Shown piece after piece: positions 1 through 12,399 of a stretch of 64,000 nt of DNA (positions within the stretch are counted from its first letter, which is position 1; every line of letters starts with the position of its first letter). The stretch covers positions 2,418,001-2,482,000 of the forward strand of contig CM065878.1 of NCBI GenBank assembly GCA_033439255.1, read 5' to 3'. This DNA is from Hericium rajendrae (taxonomy: Eukaryota > Basidiomycota > Agaricomycetes > Russulales > Hericiaceae). The translations under genes were made by a program, and so were the position numbers. Under the pieces are notes generated by a model. That model saw only the letters and a program-made list of their open reading frames with translations. It did not search any database and was not told the DNA's origin.

Positions 1-1189
1 ACGTAGCATGCACGCGGATCCGGAACGTCACGGAATGCAGGAGGGTGTGTTGCGTGATGGATGCGCACTCCGTGTCGCTGTCCAACAGGCCGAACTCGGT
101 GGGAAGCAGCGGCCTGCTGCATTCAAAGGCGATGAGGTCGGAGATGACTGGTGCAGCACGAAGCGGAGGCGCAGAGGGAGGGACGTGTGGAAGCGGCAGA
201 GCGCACCGGACCGTGACACGATGGTTCTATACAGTGCTCCTGGGCCATGGTGGACGGTTGAATCAAGATGGGCCGTCGAAGATGATGCCTCCCGGTGCTT
301 CTCGTGAGAAGGCAAAGACACGCCGAGGGGTGCGTCACCGGCGAGCACGTTCTCGTCATCCGAGTCGTCCTCGCTATCGGTGGGAATGTCGAAGTCGGCG
401 ACACACTCGCCGTCCTCGGACTCGTCGCGCTTGACTCGCACGCTCCGGACGAGCTCGGCCTTGACGTTTCGGAGACGCAGGCCCTGCTCGACGACCAGCT
501 CTGGCGGCGGCGAAGGCACAGTCACGTATATTGGCACTGGCTCATGTGATGTGAAGGTGGTGCGCGGGACTTCTACCTGGATGCGAGCAGGACTTTCCAA
601 TGTCCTAATCACCGGCGAGATCCCGAGAGTATCTGCATGCGAGAGGAAGCGCCGCGTATGAACGATCAGCGTCTTGCTCAGCGGCGCGCGTGTCGGATCT
701 ATAGGAAGCAGTGTAGCAGTGATAGAATGCGCCAGAGAAGAATGGGGTGTGTGTATGCATTGCGGCGTGTCTGGCGTCAGAGGGATGGCAAAGGGGAAGG
801 AGGCGGGTAGCGGCGTGTCGCTGTTGGGGTCTGCTTCATACAGCACGAGTTCAGTATGTCCGAGCTCAATGGTGCGATCGAAAGCGGTCTCTGCAGTGCG
901 AAGCTCCATCAATCTAAGGGTAATTTAGTGGGAGGAACCGCATATGAGGAATGAATCTGTCAGACGGACACTTTATGCCACCGCCCTCCGTCTGTTCCCT
1001 TGATCTGCAGTTCTCCTCGATAGCTGCGCGCTCGCCATCTGCACCGAGACAGCCTTGTTGAAATCGGAGAGAATTTGTCGCCGGGATTATAAGAATCTGG
1101 GGATCGGGGAGTGGGGGCTCCGTTGCAGCATTCTGTGGGTATTCTTGTGCATAAGTTGGCGGTGGCACTCCTGAAACCTCGTCAGGCAT
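1..1189 (-). CDS. Arrestin-like (alpha-arrestin type) protein, C-terminal part off the window
   Basis: Fungal arrestin-like protein, probably an adaptor in ubiquitin-linked trafficking (family inference). Exon 1 starts at 1189 (MPDEVSGVPPPTYAQEY) and carries the motif ILIIPATNSLRFQQGCLGAD. A short intron (about 914-963) joins it to MELRTAETAFDRTIELGHTE and then the arrestin N-lobe (SFPFAIPLTPDTPQ, HTPHSSLAHSITATL). An acidic insert (DSEDDSDDEN) precedes the second lobe. Two one-base frameshifts are visible. Near 1016 the frame must change to read GELQIKG after AAIE. Near 112 it must change to read LLPTEFGLLDSD and ITQHTLLHSVTF. Coding therefore continues past base 1 and the stop lies outside. 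An in-frame ATG at 1261 is an alternative start. The family is clear; which arrestin subfamily is not. Confidence 0.75.
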
Positions 1190-1464
1190 CACAAGCGATG
1201 TGGTAGTTTGGATGGAAGGATGGGCAAGTAAGACGCTTCGGGCTTTTGGTCTGCGTTCCAAGCTGAAGGCTTCATCGCACCGGATGAGCTATGCCTCGAT
1301 GACATAAGCAGATATCAGACGTTGTTGGCGCCCTGAGCGGATGGCGACAAGAAGAACGGATACGGTCAGAAAGCAAATAATCAGAGCGACAGCGGACATA
1401 AAGATAGCGGAGATACATCACTAAACAGTACAACAAAACAATACTATATACGCCGCAGCGAGTC

Positions 1465-4400
1465 CTATCCAACCCGTGCCAGGCTCTCCAGTTCCCGGAA
1501 CATGCCCTCGTCCACGTCCTTCTGCAGCATCACGCCCCACACCACGTCTTCCTGGAAGCCACCCAGCATTCCAGTCCCTTTTTCTACGCGATCCTCGCCC
1601 ACTTCGCCGTACCCGACGCCAAACGACAGCACGGGGCCGCCCACACTCTGCGTGGTGTCGAACGCGTCCTCGCCGTCGTCCAGCACCTTCATCGCCTCGA
1701 TGGCCCGCTTTGCGCAGACGTTGAAGTACGTCCGCACGTCGCCCGGCACGTTGATCGTGAATTTCTTCACAAGCCGCAACATAACCTTCGAGAACCCGAG
1801 GCGCCGGTCGTCCTTCAGCGACTGCTTGAGCTCCGGCGGCGCCAGGAACGCGAGCGCGTAGAGGGCCATGATCACTTTCTCCACGTAGCTCAGCCAAACG
1901 TCCCGCATTGCGATCTGGAAGTCGTGGTCCGCAAGCGGGAGGCGGTAGACGAGCGCCTCGAAGAGTTTGCGCTGCCATGCCTGCGGCACCGCTTTGGAGA
2001 TCACCTGGCGGTTGATATCTGGTTGTCCGAGGCGGGTGAAGACCTCGAGGGCTGCATCGACGAGTTGTGGGGCTTGACACTTGCGATTGGGTTACACCGG
2101 ATTGCATAATCAAAACAATGGGCGTCACGGTCTCGGACGGGTCGACAAGGTAGGAAGCAAGGAGTTCGAAAGTCCTTTTGGCTATCCGGAGAGCGGTCGG
2201 GGAGGGATTCGCAGCTGCCGCTAACGATGGGGAGAGCTTCGTAAGACCTGCGAGATTGATGAGGAGATACAGGACATCTCTTCGCACCGCGACCAAGTCG
2301 TTCAGCGCGAGCGCCGGCGATGCTGCCCGCAATTCATTGTCTGCCGTCTGCGCCAGGCCGCACAGCCGCGTGACGATGCTCAGCATCCGCTCGTGATTGG
2401 CCAGGAATTCCTGATTGTCAGGAACGACCGACAGATTGCGAAAGATGTTCATAATCGCGAGCACGATGTCACCGGGTCTTTGTTTCGGCCCTAGCTCCAT
2501 GGCTTTCAGGCCCTGCTTTTTGTCCAGCGCGGCGAACGGCCGGCTGCCATCCTCGACAATCTTGCTGACCAGCTCCTTGTTGGTGACAATTTTGGTGTTC
2601 CCGTCCTCTGCGCCCTGATCCTCGCCCGTACCAAATGCAGCCTCCTCCAGCAGATCGAGCAACTCCTCCATGAGATCTTCGCAGCCGCCGATGGGGAATC
2701 CTGCGCCGCCCTGCCCGCGCATAATTGAGAGCAACGTGAGCGTGGTGAGGGAATAGCTAAGCTCGGTACTGATGCGCGAGCGCACGCTCATCGTGAGCGA
2801 GTCCACGTCGACGTTGCCCCACTCGTTGATGTCGCGCATGGGGCGCCGCGCCGCGGCACGCTGGTGCTCCTCCATGATCTGGCGCAGGTCTCGCCCGCCC
2901 GCCGTGTCGAGCTCGCGGCGGAGGGGCACATACTCGACCTTATTGCGCCGCTGGGGGCCCGCGTGCTTGCGGTTGAGAGGGAGCCATGGCTGCTCCGGGA
3001 CCTGTGCAGCGCCCATGTTGGTGGGCGGAACAGAAGTCCGGTCGACAGTTGGCTGACGGGTTCGTCGTGAATTTCTTTCGTTGTCACCATGTGAAACACC
3101 AACTGTGGAACTTACCAGCATGGCGTCCGGAGGCTCGGCTGCGACAATAAACTCGGTTAGTGGGACACGATGAGATTAGATAAATGGGACCTTACTCGTC
3201 TTCTGGCGCGCGCGCTTGGCGTCTTCCTCCATCCCCATCTTTCGTTTTCGACTGTCGAAATCCGCTTCAAAGGCAATGCTGCTCTCCCGCGACGGCGTGT
3301 GCTGCGACATGGCGGGCGTTCCACCATGGGGCAGTCCGGAAAACTGCGGTCCAAGGTTGGGCGGCATGCCAGGCACTGCGTCGGCGGATGGCATGGGGCC
3401 CATGCTCTGCGGTGTAGACATGGTCGAGCTACCGGATGCTTGTCTTGCCAGCTGTGGAGGGATTGGACCACTAGGGAGCGACGGGCCCATGGGACCGCCG
3501 CCGCCCTGCGGCATTCCTCCGCCCATCATGGTTTGCATGTTTATGTCGGGTCCTCCCATCTGACTGGCGTGGGACGAATGACCAGGTTGCGAAAACTGGC
3601 CACCTTGCGCGCGAGCCATAGCCGCGCGTTGTTGCTGCTGCAACTGGTTCTGCTGCATGCCTCTCGAGTACATTTGCTCGAACGGAAAGACCATTCTCAT
3701 ATAGATGGTGGAAAGGACCTCTGCGACTGATGACGGCATATTAGGCTGGGGTATAGGGAAGGTATCAGGCAGGTCGAAATGGAGGAGCATGGAGGGCCAT
3801 GCGTGTTGTTGCGATAACTGGAGGCGCTGTTCATGTCCATTCCGGGAAAAAAGACAGCGATCTAACGCACCTTTGCACCACCTCCGGCGCGATAGACTGT
3901 CGTCCACAGCTTGAAGAGATCCACATCCTTTCCGGCCAGGCGAATTGAACCAACATCTGTCGACGAGGTCTCGAGCATTTTCCAGGGCGAACTGTTCGGG
4001 TCGTAGCCCGGGGGCCATGGCATGCCGGTGAGGGGCGGGGGGAGGGGCGCTCCGCGTGTTACGTGGATGTTGGCGAGGCCGGAGAAGAACTGACGCCTTT
4101 TCTGCTGGAACGCCTGGATGACATGGGGATGGGGCTGGTTTGACGAGGCCATCTGGGCAGCCACGGCGAGGATGGGATCAGTATTGGAGGGGATGCTGAG
4201 GCCAGCACCTGGATTGACATTGAGATGCTGTGGTAGCGAGTTGTTGAGGCCGGGCTGTGCCTGGAATGGGCGGCCCTGCTGTGAGAAATTGGAAAGAGGG
4301 TCGTGACCCGGGGCAGATGTGGGCGAGTGGTGTGGTTGATTGAGAGATGGCATTCCTCCGAACAGTCCAGCCGAAGTTGGGCCGCCGGAGGACGAGGAAG

Positions 4401-4702
4401 CAGAAGCGAAACGGCCTGTTTGGGCCATCCTCTGCATGCCAACTGCACTCAGCGCTGCCATCTGCTTCGCCGCAACGGACGGGTCAATGGCAAATGGAGC
4501 GCTGCCGTCCGGATTTGAACCCGTGACGGGGGAAGGTGGGGGAATGGAGAAGGTGTTGGAGGAGCCAGGGACCGATATCGGCTGCGCGGGCGTTTGTTGT
4601 GACGGGCGACCATGTTGCTGAGATTGGCTGTTCACGGAGGGGGGGAAGGTCAGCGGAGGACAAGAGAAGGGGGAAATATAAAGAAACTGACAGGAGAGCC
4701 AT
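1465..4702 (-). CDS. SWI1: SWI/SNF chromatin-remodelling subunit SWI1 (ARID protein)
   Basis: ARID-domain DNA-binding subunit of the SWI/SNF nucleosome remodeller, nuclear. A tiny first exon (4692-4702, MALL) splices to a Gln/Pro/Ser-rich N-terminus. The ARID follows (QFFSGLANIHVTRG, PPLTGMPWPPGYD, VDLFKLWTTVYRAGG, then LPDTFP) and is broken by an intron at about 3862. Next come a Q/G/P-rich linker, a basic KRKMGMEEDAKRARQ patch and a long helical C-terminal domain (VEYVPLRRELDTAGG, DIVLAIMNIFRNLSVVPDN, KAVPQAWQRKLFEALVYR). Near 2089 the CCC run (minus strand) puts the frame off by one; correcting it restores KCQAPQLVDAALEVFTRLGQ. Start chosen because the GT-AG intron after MALL is clean, whereas the longer ORF start at 4767 would translate through it. 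Confidence 0.85.
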
Positions 4703-5053
4703 GATTCTAGCACATGTGCTTGTGTTGCACGGACGACTCGGTCTCTGTCTTGCGCAAGCCACCACAAAATTCAAATCAGGCAACTCCTCAAGCTCCTTTC
4801 GGCCTCCTCGGCTCCGCCTCAGTCGTTCGCTTCTCGATGTTCTGCTCTCACACTCGTGCTTCAAATAATATTATCTGCCTCCTAGCTGCACTTTCGTAGT
4901 CTGGCACACTTCATGCAGTGCTGACAGGCAATTGCGGGCACTGTCGGAACGCATGGCTGATCTTGTGACGACTGTGATGTTACCGTTACCGTAACGTCAC
5001 GTATCGTGCAGTTTTCTTCGCGCTCCTCTCAAGTCTCTCCCATTCCTTTCTCC
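4703..5053. promoter_or_regulatory. Divergent intergenic region SWI1 / DUF1764 gene
   Basis: About 350 bases between two divergent start codons, so it should hold both promoters. At 4979-4995 lies GTTACCGTTACCGTAAC, a short near-palindrome, directly followed by CGTCAC, a CRE half-site on the minus strand. Either could be a factor site, but this is inference from motif shape only. No gene was recognised. Confidence 0.35.
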
Positions 5054-5688
5054 ATGCTCACCTCAGAAATAGACGATATCTTTGCTTCCAAAGGCAAGGC
5101 GAAAGCCGTGCAGCCCATCGCGTCCACATCCACCGCTCCCCCTCCGCAGAAAAAGAAGAAGAAAGATAAAAAGCGTAAGCGCGACGGCGAGGTTGAGGCC
5201 CCGCACGCCGTCGAGCCTACCGCGGCGGCCAAGCCGCCCAAGGCAAAACGTCCGGTCCCTGAGACCGTCGTCGACTCTTCCAGCCAGCTCGTCCCTGCAT
5301 CGAGTGCGAAATGGCCAAAGGTAGACAAAATCTCTCGAACAGCGGGCGCGAAAAAGCCCAAGGCCGCGGAGAAGGATGAAGACGACGAGGTGCGATTCAA
5401 GGACTCTAGAGGCACTGGCCCTAGTACGTTTATTTCTTTCCGCGCCCGACATCTCATTAACAGTTTATCCAGGACGCAAAACGGAAGAAGGGTTCTCGAT
5501 ATTTAAAGAGGATGAACTGGGAATTCGACCCGAGTCGGGAGGTACTTTTTTCCCTCGATCATGTCCGTGCTACTCCCTCACGGCATCGCTTACAGAGACT
5601 CCGCTATGTCCATTTGACTGCGACTGTTGTAAGTTTTTCATTCGTCCAGCATGACTGGATACCAGCTAACTCAACTGCAGGTTTCTGA
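5054..5688 (+). CDS. DUF1764 family protein
   Basis: Small eukaryotic protein of the DUF1764 family; molecular role unknown, likely nuclear or nucleolar given its Lys-rich composition. Four exons fit well: 5054-5423, 5473-5541, 5596-5628 and 5681-5688. The N-terminus MLTSEIDDIFASKG is followed by a run KKKKKDKKRKRDG. The family signature RRKTEEGFSIFKEDELGI spans the first splice, and the protein ends TPLCPFDCDCCF, the characteristic cysteine-rich tail. All splice sites are GT-AG and keep frame. An in-frame ATG at 5006 could give 16 more residues; 5054 is preferred because family members begin close to the EIDDIF motif. The final exon is only 8 bases. Confidence 0.85.
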
Positions 5689-6632
5689 TCAGCTGATATC
5701 CCACTGTGTCTGCATACCCCCATATTCGTCTGAGATAATTTCTTTCAACCCTCCTGCGTGATCGCACTCGGCTCTATCGAAGCCTCCTGGACCGCCTAGG
5801 CAATGGTCCAGAGAGGTCAATGTGTAGCCAACATTGACGTCCTTCCCCACGCTTCTCTCTCTTGAGCTCTTTACTCCCGCGAGAATGAACTTATCATATG
5901 TAGCAACGGGGTACATTTACCGCCGTTCAGTGTTCTGTCAGCCGCTAGCGAAGCTAAGCTGTTAGTTAGTCCATGCTCATCCGTGGTGCTAAATATCTTT
6001 CCAGACAATGTATCGTTAGCTTGCGCTCGGAATATATCTTCGCTCGACACCCTTTCCTTGCTTGACGAATGCCTCAGGCTTCAAGGTATCCTCGCGATGT
6101 CTGCCCCACAGTTCGTGCAGGTCAAATCGAAGCCGAGAACTTCGCTCGATTCCCTCGCTATCTCCGTGTGTGCGTTCGTTCTGCATCTAGAGCGCGCTCA
6201 ACTTCGGGTGGGAGGATACATCCTTGATGATTATACTGCAACAAGGCTCCAGAGAAGCGGTGCGTGTCGTCGCTGCTGCACCGCGGACTCGCGGTGCTTC
6301 AGCGTGGGCGTGGGCCATTTCGTCCTGTCCTTGCAGCTGGCGCATGTCATGTAGTGGATATTTTTGCTATCGCCCGCCGTTTTGCCTTCATACCGGATTC
6401 TTCCATGTACACGGAGTCCTATACCCATGTCGTAAGAATGCATATGGCCATTTCACCGACATTATTTGTTCCACGCATGATATGCCAGTGCTTTACAAGG
6501 GTGAGCTAAATGACGAAGTCCAGAGTCTAGACTTCGTATGCATGGCATAGGCGGCCTGGGTTAGGTCTTACATCTTCCCAGCTGTGAGAGCCGCACGTCA
6601 CCTCATAATCTTCACCGACGTTCACACCGACG
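5689..6632. other. Gene-free interval of about 0.94 kb
   Basis: Open frames here are short and carry no recognisable domain, splice-supported chain or family motif on either strand. The longest (5983-6354, plus) has a composition typical of chance translation. No tRNA-like cloverleaf was seen. The right end should include the D2HGDH promoter. Confidence 0.4.
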
Positions 6633-8464
6633 ATGCTCACCGTCCGGCCCCTCTCACGGCGCCTAGCCGCCTCCGCGCGACGATGGCAGCACAGCGCGGC
6701 GCGGCAGCCACTCAATCCCGTCACCGCCGACGACCTCGCGCACTTCGCCAAGATCCTCCCGCCAAGCGCGATCCTTAGCACGCTCCCGCCGAACGCCGCG
6801 TCCGCGGCCGAGCTCGCGCCGTTCAACAACGACTGGATGGGCAAGTACCACGGGCGCGCGACGACGGTGCTGCGCCCGCAGACGACGGCGCAGGTGGCCG
6901 AGATCGTGCGGTGGTGCTTCGAGCGGCGCATCGGCGTCGTGCCGCAGGGCGGGAACACGGGGCTCGTGGGCGGGAGCGTGCCCGTGCGCGACGAGCTCGT
7001 GCTCAGTCTTGGGAATATGGCGAAAGTGCGCTCGTTCGACCCCGTGTCTGGTTCGTCGTCGGAGCTGTGAGTGCAGGACGCGCTTGACGATCGGTTGCAG
7101 GTGCCTTGGTTGCGGATGCGGGGTGTATACTCGAGAGCCTGTCGGAGCATATTGCGCCGTATAACCATATCATGCCGTTGGACCTCGGGGCGAAGGGAAG
7201 GTGCGTTTGGATGTCGTGCTCAGGAGTCCTGGTTGTTGATTTCACACAGTTGCCAGATTGGCGGAAATGTCTCGACAAATGCCGGAGGCCTGCGATTACT
7301 GCGATACGGGACGTTGCATGGCTCTGTGCTCGGACTAGAAGTCGTTCTGCCTGATGGCACCATCCTCGATAACCTATCCACACTACGAAAAGACAACACT
7401 GGTAAAGGGATATGTTGCATTGTGGTCCGGGTTTAGCTGACGCTCCCCACAGGATATGACCTCAAGCAGCTATTCATCGGCGCCGAAGGAACATTAGGCG
7501 TCGTCACTGGCGTTTCAATCGCGACACCGCCAGCACCGCAGGCGACCAGCAATGTTATCCTTGCCCTTCCGACATACGCGAACGTGCTTCCTGTCTTCCA
7601 GCAAGCGAAGCGATACCTATCTGAGATCCTCTCCGCGTTTGAGTATATGGACCGGACGGCGTACGACTTGGCGGTCAAGCACGGTCAGGGCAAGGGCCTC
7701 AGCGAGGGCGAGGTCGAGGGCGCAGAGTGCTTCGTGCTACTTGAGACCAGCGGGGGGAACAAGGACCATGACGAAGAAGTCCGTTGTTTCACATTCGCTC
7801 ACATTCAGATGCTGACTCGCTATCAGAAACTGACGACTTTGCTCGAGAAGCTGCTCGATGCGGAACCACCGCTCATCAACACGGGTGTGCTCTCGCAGTC
7901 GCCCAGCCAGTTTGCTGCGATGTGGCAGCTCCGGGAGGGCGTGACCGAGGCGATCTCGAAGGAGGGCAAGGCGTACAAGTACGATATCTCTGTGCCCCAG
8001 GCGTCGTTCAAGGAGGTTGTGGACACCACGAAGGAACGCCTCCAGAAGCTTGGTCTTCTGCGGGATGACGCTGTGAAGCATGTCGTGGGCTACGGCCACG
8101 TCGGAGACGGTATGTCGTTGCGACGATAACTGTGCTTGTGGGTCTTGACCATTCGCATAGGCAACCTTCATCTGAACATTGTGGCGGCGGAGTACTCACC
8201 CGAAATCGAAGCCGCGCTGGAGCCGTTTGTGTATGAGCTTGTCGGTACGTGGTGACATAATCTTACTATCCCGAGTATCGATGGCCTGACTGCTGTCTAG
8301 CATCATACAATGGTTCAATCTCGGCAGAGCATGGACTTGGAGCGATGAAGGCGCATGCAATTCATTATTCGAAGAGCGGGGTGGCGGTGGATATCATGAA
8401 GAGGATTAAGGAGCTTTTCGATCCACGAGGGATTATGAACCCAGGAAAGGTGCTTGAATACTGA
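6633..8464 (+). CDS. D2HGDH: FAD-dependent D-2-hydroxyglutarate dehydrogenase, mitochondrial
   Basis: Oxidises D-2-hydroxyglutarate (possibly also D-lactate) to 2-oxoglutarate with FAD. The first residues ([18 protein letters not shown]) are Arg/Ala/Ser-rich and look like a mitochondrial targeting peptide. The FAD-binding PCMH fold is clear: [66 protein letters not shown] and [14 protein letters not shown]. The C-terminal catalytic domain has [25 protein letters not shown] and the family ending NPGKVLEY. About six short GT-AG introns keep frame and, unlike many neighbours, no frameshift is needed. A D-lactate dehydrogenase of the DLD2/DLD3 group is the main alternative; the two are hard to separate by sequence. 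Confidence 0.88.
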
Positions 8465-8682
8465 GAGATGAACTACATGATGTCGTTAGGCTAGTGTGTG
8501 TAGTGTTATGAGGTTGAGCAACTATGTTCTGTTGATGTTTTGTGTAAGATCTTTGTGAGATGACGAAGATTTGGCGCTCGGCATGTCGGCTCACCCTAAC
8601 CTTATTTTCGCTCCGACGATTGCCCCCAACCCCATTACGAGTCTACCTCTCCTCCCGTCGACCAGGGCCTCCCTCTCCAACC

Positions 8683-10503
8683 ATGGTAACCTCTCTCCTT
8701 CAACTTGCCTTGTTTCTGCTAATGGTTACTGCCTATAGCCTATATTCCAAGACAGCAATGGCATGGCAATCAAGTTTTTCATCCAGAAAGACCTCTCGAC
8801 CGACGTCCAGGCTGAACTCTGCGAGACCATCGCAGTGCGTACCTCACATTTACCCATTCAATACGATCATGCTCACTCAGCTTCAATGCGTAGTCGCTAG
8901 GCGGACGCGTCGAATCGAAGGTGCCCCGTCAGGGGTTCATCCTCATCCAACCCGGGACCGCCGAAGCCGAACGCCTCCGCCTCTGCTGGACCAGCCACGA
9001 CCGCCCCGACCGCCACTTCGTGCCCTACTCCTACGTCGAGGCCTGCAAGATCGCCGGCATGCTGCTCATGCAGATCTTCGTCGAGCACGGCGAGCCCATC
9101 AAGTTCCACATCGATTCGAGCATCGCGAACGTCAATGCGCGTGCTGCGCTCAGCGCGCGCATCATGGTGCGTCCTGCCTGCTTACCACGCGTGCGTTGCT
9201 GAAGCCTGTTTAGCACTCCGGCGGAGACCCCACGGCGTCCGCGCAGAACGCCCGAGTCATCCTCGCGGACCCAATACCGACATGTTCCAGCATCTCGTCA
9301 AGAACTATCAGGGCGTGCCCGACAAATACGTCGAGTCCTACCTCTGGGTCAAGAAGTGCGTTGAGAAGGGCACTGTTTCCTACACGCCCCTTGTCTATAA
9401 GAACCCGGGTGGCAGACGCCCCGGCGAGGAGTACGCGTATTTTGACCCCTTGTGTGCTGAACGACGCGTTGATCTCTGCTGCAGGCGAACACAATTCACA
9501 GAAGAAGACGAGCAGCACCTTTGTAACTGGATTGCGGCAAGATTCCATACAAGGAGACTGGCGGCCGCACAGGCAACAGGCTGTACCAGCAGCTCGTCGA
9601 AATGGTACGTCTTTGCTCCACCGCCCCGCTCCCACCTCCTGACACACCCCAGCAAAACGAACCGGAGTACGCCTGGGTGCGCCGGCACACGTGGCAGTCC
9701 TGGCGCGAGCGCTACAAGAAGAACTCCGTGCGCCTCGACGGCCTGATCTCCGCAATCGTCGAGCAGAAGAAGCCCTGCTCGGCGAGAAGGGCCAGTACGG
9801 CTACGTGCGCAAGGCGGAGGAGAAGCCGAAGCGCGCGCGCAAGCGCAAGGCGGACGCGCCCGATGAGCTCGGCCCGCCGATGTCCCTGCATCTCAACGGC
9901 CAGCCTGCGCTCCCGGGCCTCACGCCCGTCCCCGTCGGGATGTACCCCGCGGGGCCCAGCCCGCACGCCATGCACGCGTACGCGCCTCCGCACCCGCATA
10001 TGCCGGCGCCCGGGTGGGGATCCGATGGACGCAGCGGGCGGGCTGCCGGGGCTCATGATGCCGCGGAAGAGCCCCGCGGAGGAGGAGATGGAGGATGACG
10101 AGAGCGAGTGGCCCGTCCGCGTCGGCAACGACTCGCCGCCGCCCTGGGCCAAGCGGAAGTCGAGCGAGGAGAACGGCATGGAGGATCCGAGTGCGAAGCG
10201 GCAGCGGACAGGGTGCGTCGTTTTGCTTTACTTTCGCGCGCCTCGATACTGACGGGCTCATGGCACAGCGATCCGAACATGCTGCCGCACCCGGGCATGG
10301 GCGGCCCCATCCGGCCGCCCGACGACGGGCCGGTGCTGCACGTCGTGGACCAGACGATCCAGGAGATCGCGCGCGAGTTCCGCTTCACAGTGGAGGAGGT
10401 GCAGGAGTTCTACGACCGCTGCGGTGCGATGGACCGCACACGCGCGCGGTTCAAGAGGATGCGCGAGACCCTGAATATGATGGACGACGATGATGACAGG
10501 TAG
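8683..10503 (+). CDS. Rap1-like protein: BRCT plus Rap1-type Myb domain
   Basis: Candidate telomere-associated or general DNA-binding protein of the Rap1 type. The first coding exon is apparently just the ATG (8683-8685), spliced to PIFQDSNGMAIKFFIQKDL. A BRCT-like domain follows (LCETIASLGGRVES, QGFILIQPGTAEAERLRL, HFVPYSYVEACKIAG). The next segment ends in VKKCVEKGTVSYTPLVY. The Myb domain is diagnostic: TQFTEEDEQHLCNWIAAR, YKETGGRTGNRLYQQL, EYAWVRRHTWQSWRERYKKN. Then come a Pro-rich linker and a C-terminal helical segment (VDQTIQEIAREFRFTVEEVQ, EFYDRCGAMDRTRARFKRM). Four single-base losses break the frame, near 9271, 9541, 9774 and 10019, each at or next to a short homopolymer. A second, different gene with the same modules lies at 26344-28998 and shares the MPxxFxDSN start. 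Confidence 0.8.
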
Positions 10504-10746
10504 GCGCGTGTACAGTAAGGTTTGGATAGGATAGGACTGCGCTTGAGCTTCATTTCTCGCTCGGTGTTTGGGTGTCGGTTCCTCTTTGTAACGTTCCATT
10601 GAAATATTCTTATCTATCTTTCTGTATCACTACGGCGAGAGTACTTTTCTAATCTCAAACACGGATGTACTTGTCCCGAGTTCAAATACAGCGCGATAGT
10701 CCATAAGCAAAATCGTAAGATACAATAATATACATCGAGCACAAGA

Positions 10747-12263
<1,517 letters not shown>

Positions 12264-12399
12264 GGTGTGTGCAGAGCAGAGTCCGCGCCGCCTCGATCTC
12301 CAATTGCAGCGTATCGGCAACTGCCGTCCCCGCGGTCGCGTTCTGTCGCGCTCAGTTGCAAACGGCGTCCTCTTTGTCAGGAGCATCTCACTGCTTGCC
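12264..12399. promoter_or_regulatory. Short bidirectional promoter CDK11 / coiled-coil gene 1
   Basis: Only about 136 bases separate two divergent start codons. The stretch just before the right-hand ATG (TCAGTTGCAAAC, then GTCCTCTTTG) recurs before the second tandem copy at about 14279-14300, so part of the promoter was duplicated with the gene. Inference from position and repeat. Confidence 0.45.

Noticed and set aside
4500-4540. A GGGTTCAAATCC-like T-arm motif on the minus strand
   Set aside because: It lies inside SWI1 coding sequence (SPVTGSNPDG) and no acceptor, D or anticodon stems can be drawn around it.
5983-6354. 123-codon frame in the gene-free region after the DUF1764 gene
   Set aside because: No domain, no splice-linked partner and no credible codon pattern.
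9712-10179. Long minus-strand Arg/Pro-rich frames across the Rap1-like gene
   Set aside because: GC-rich antisense shadow of the Pro-rich linker. The plus-strand frame carries the Myb domain.
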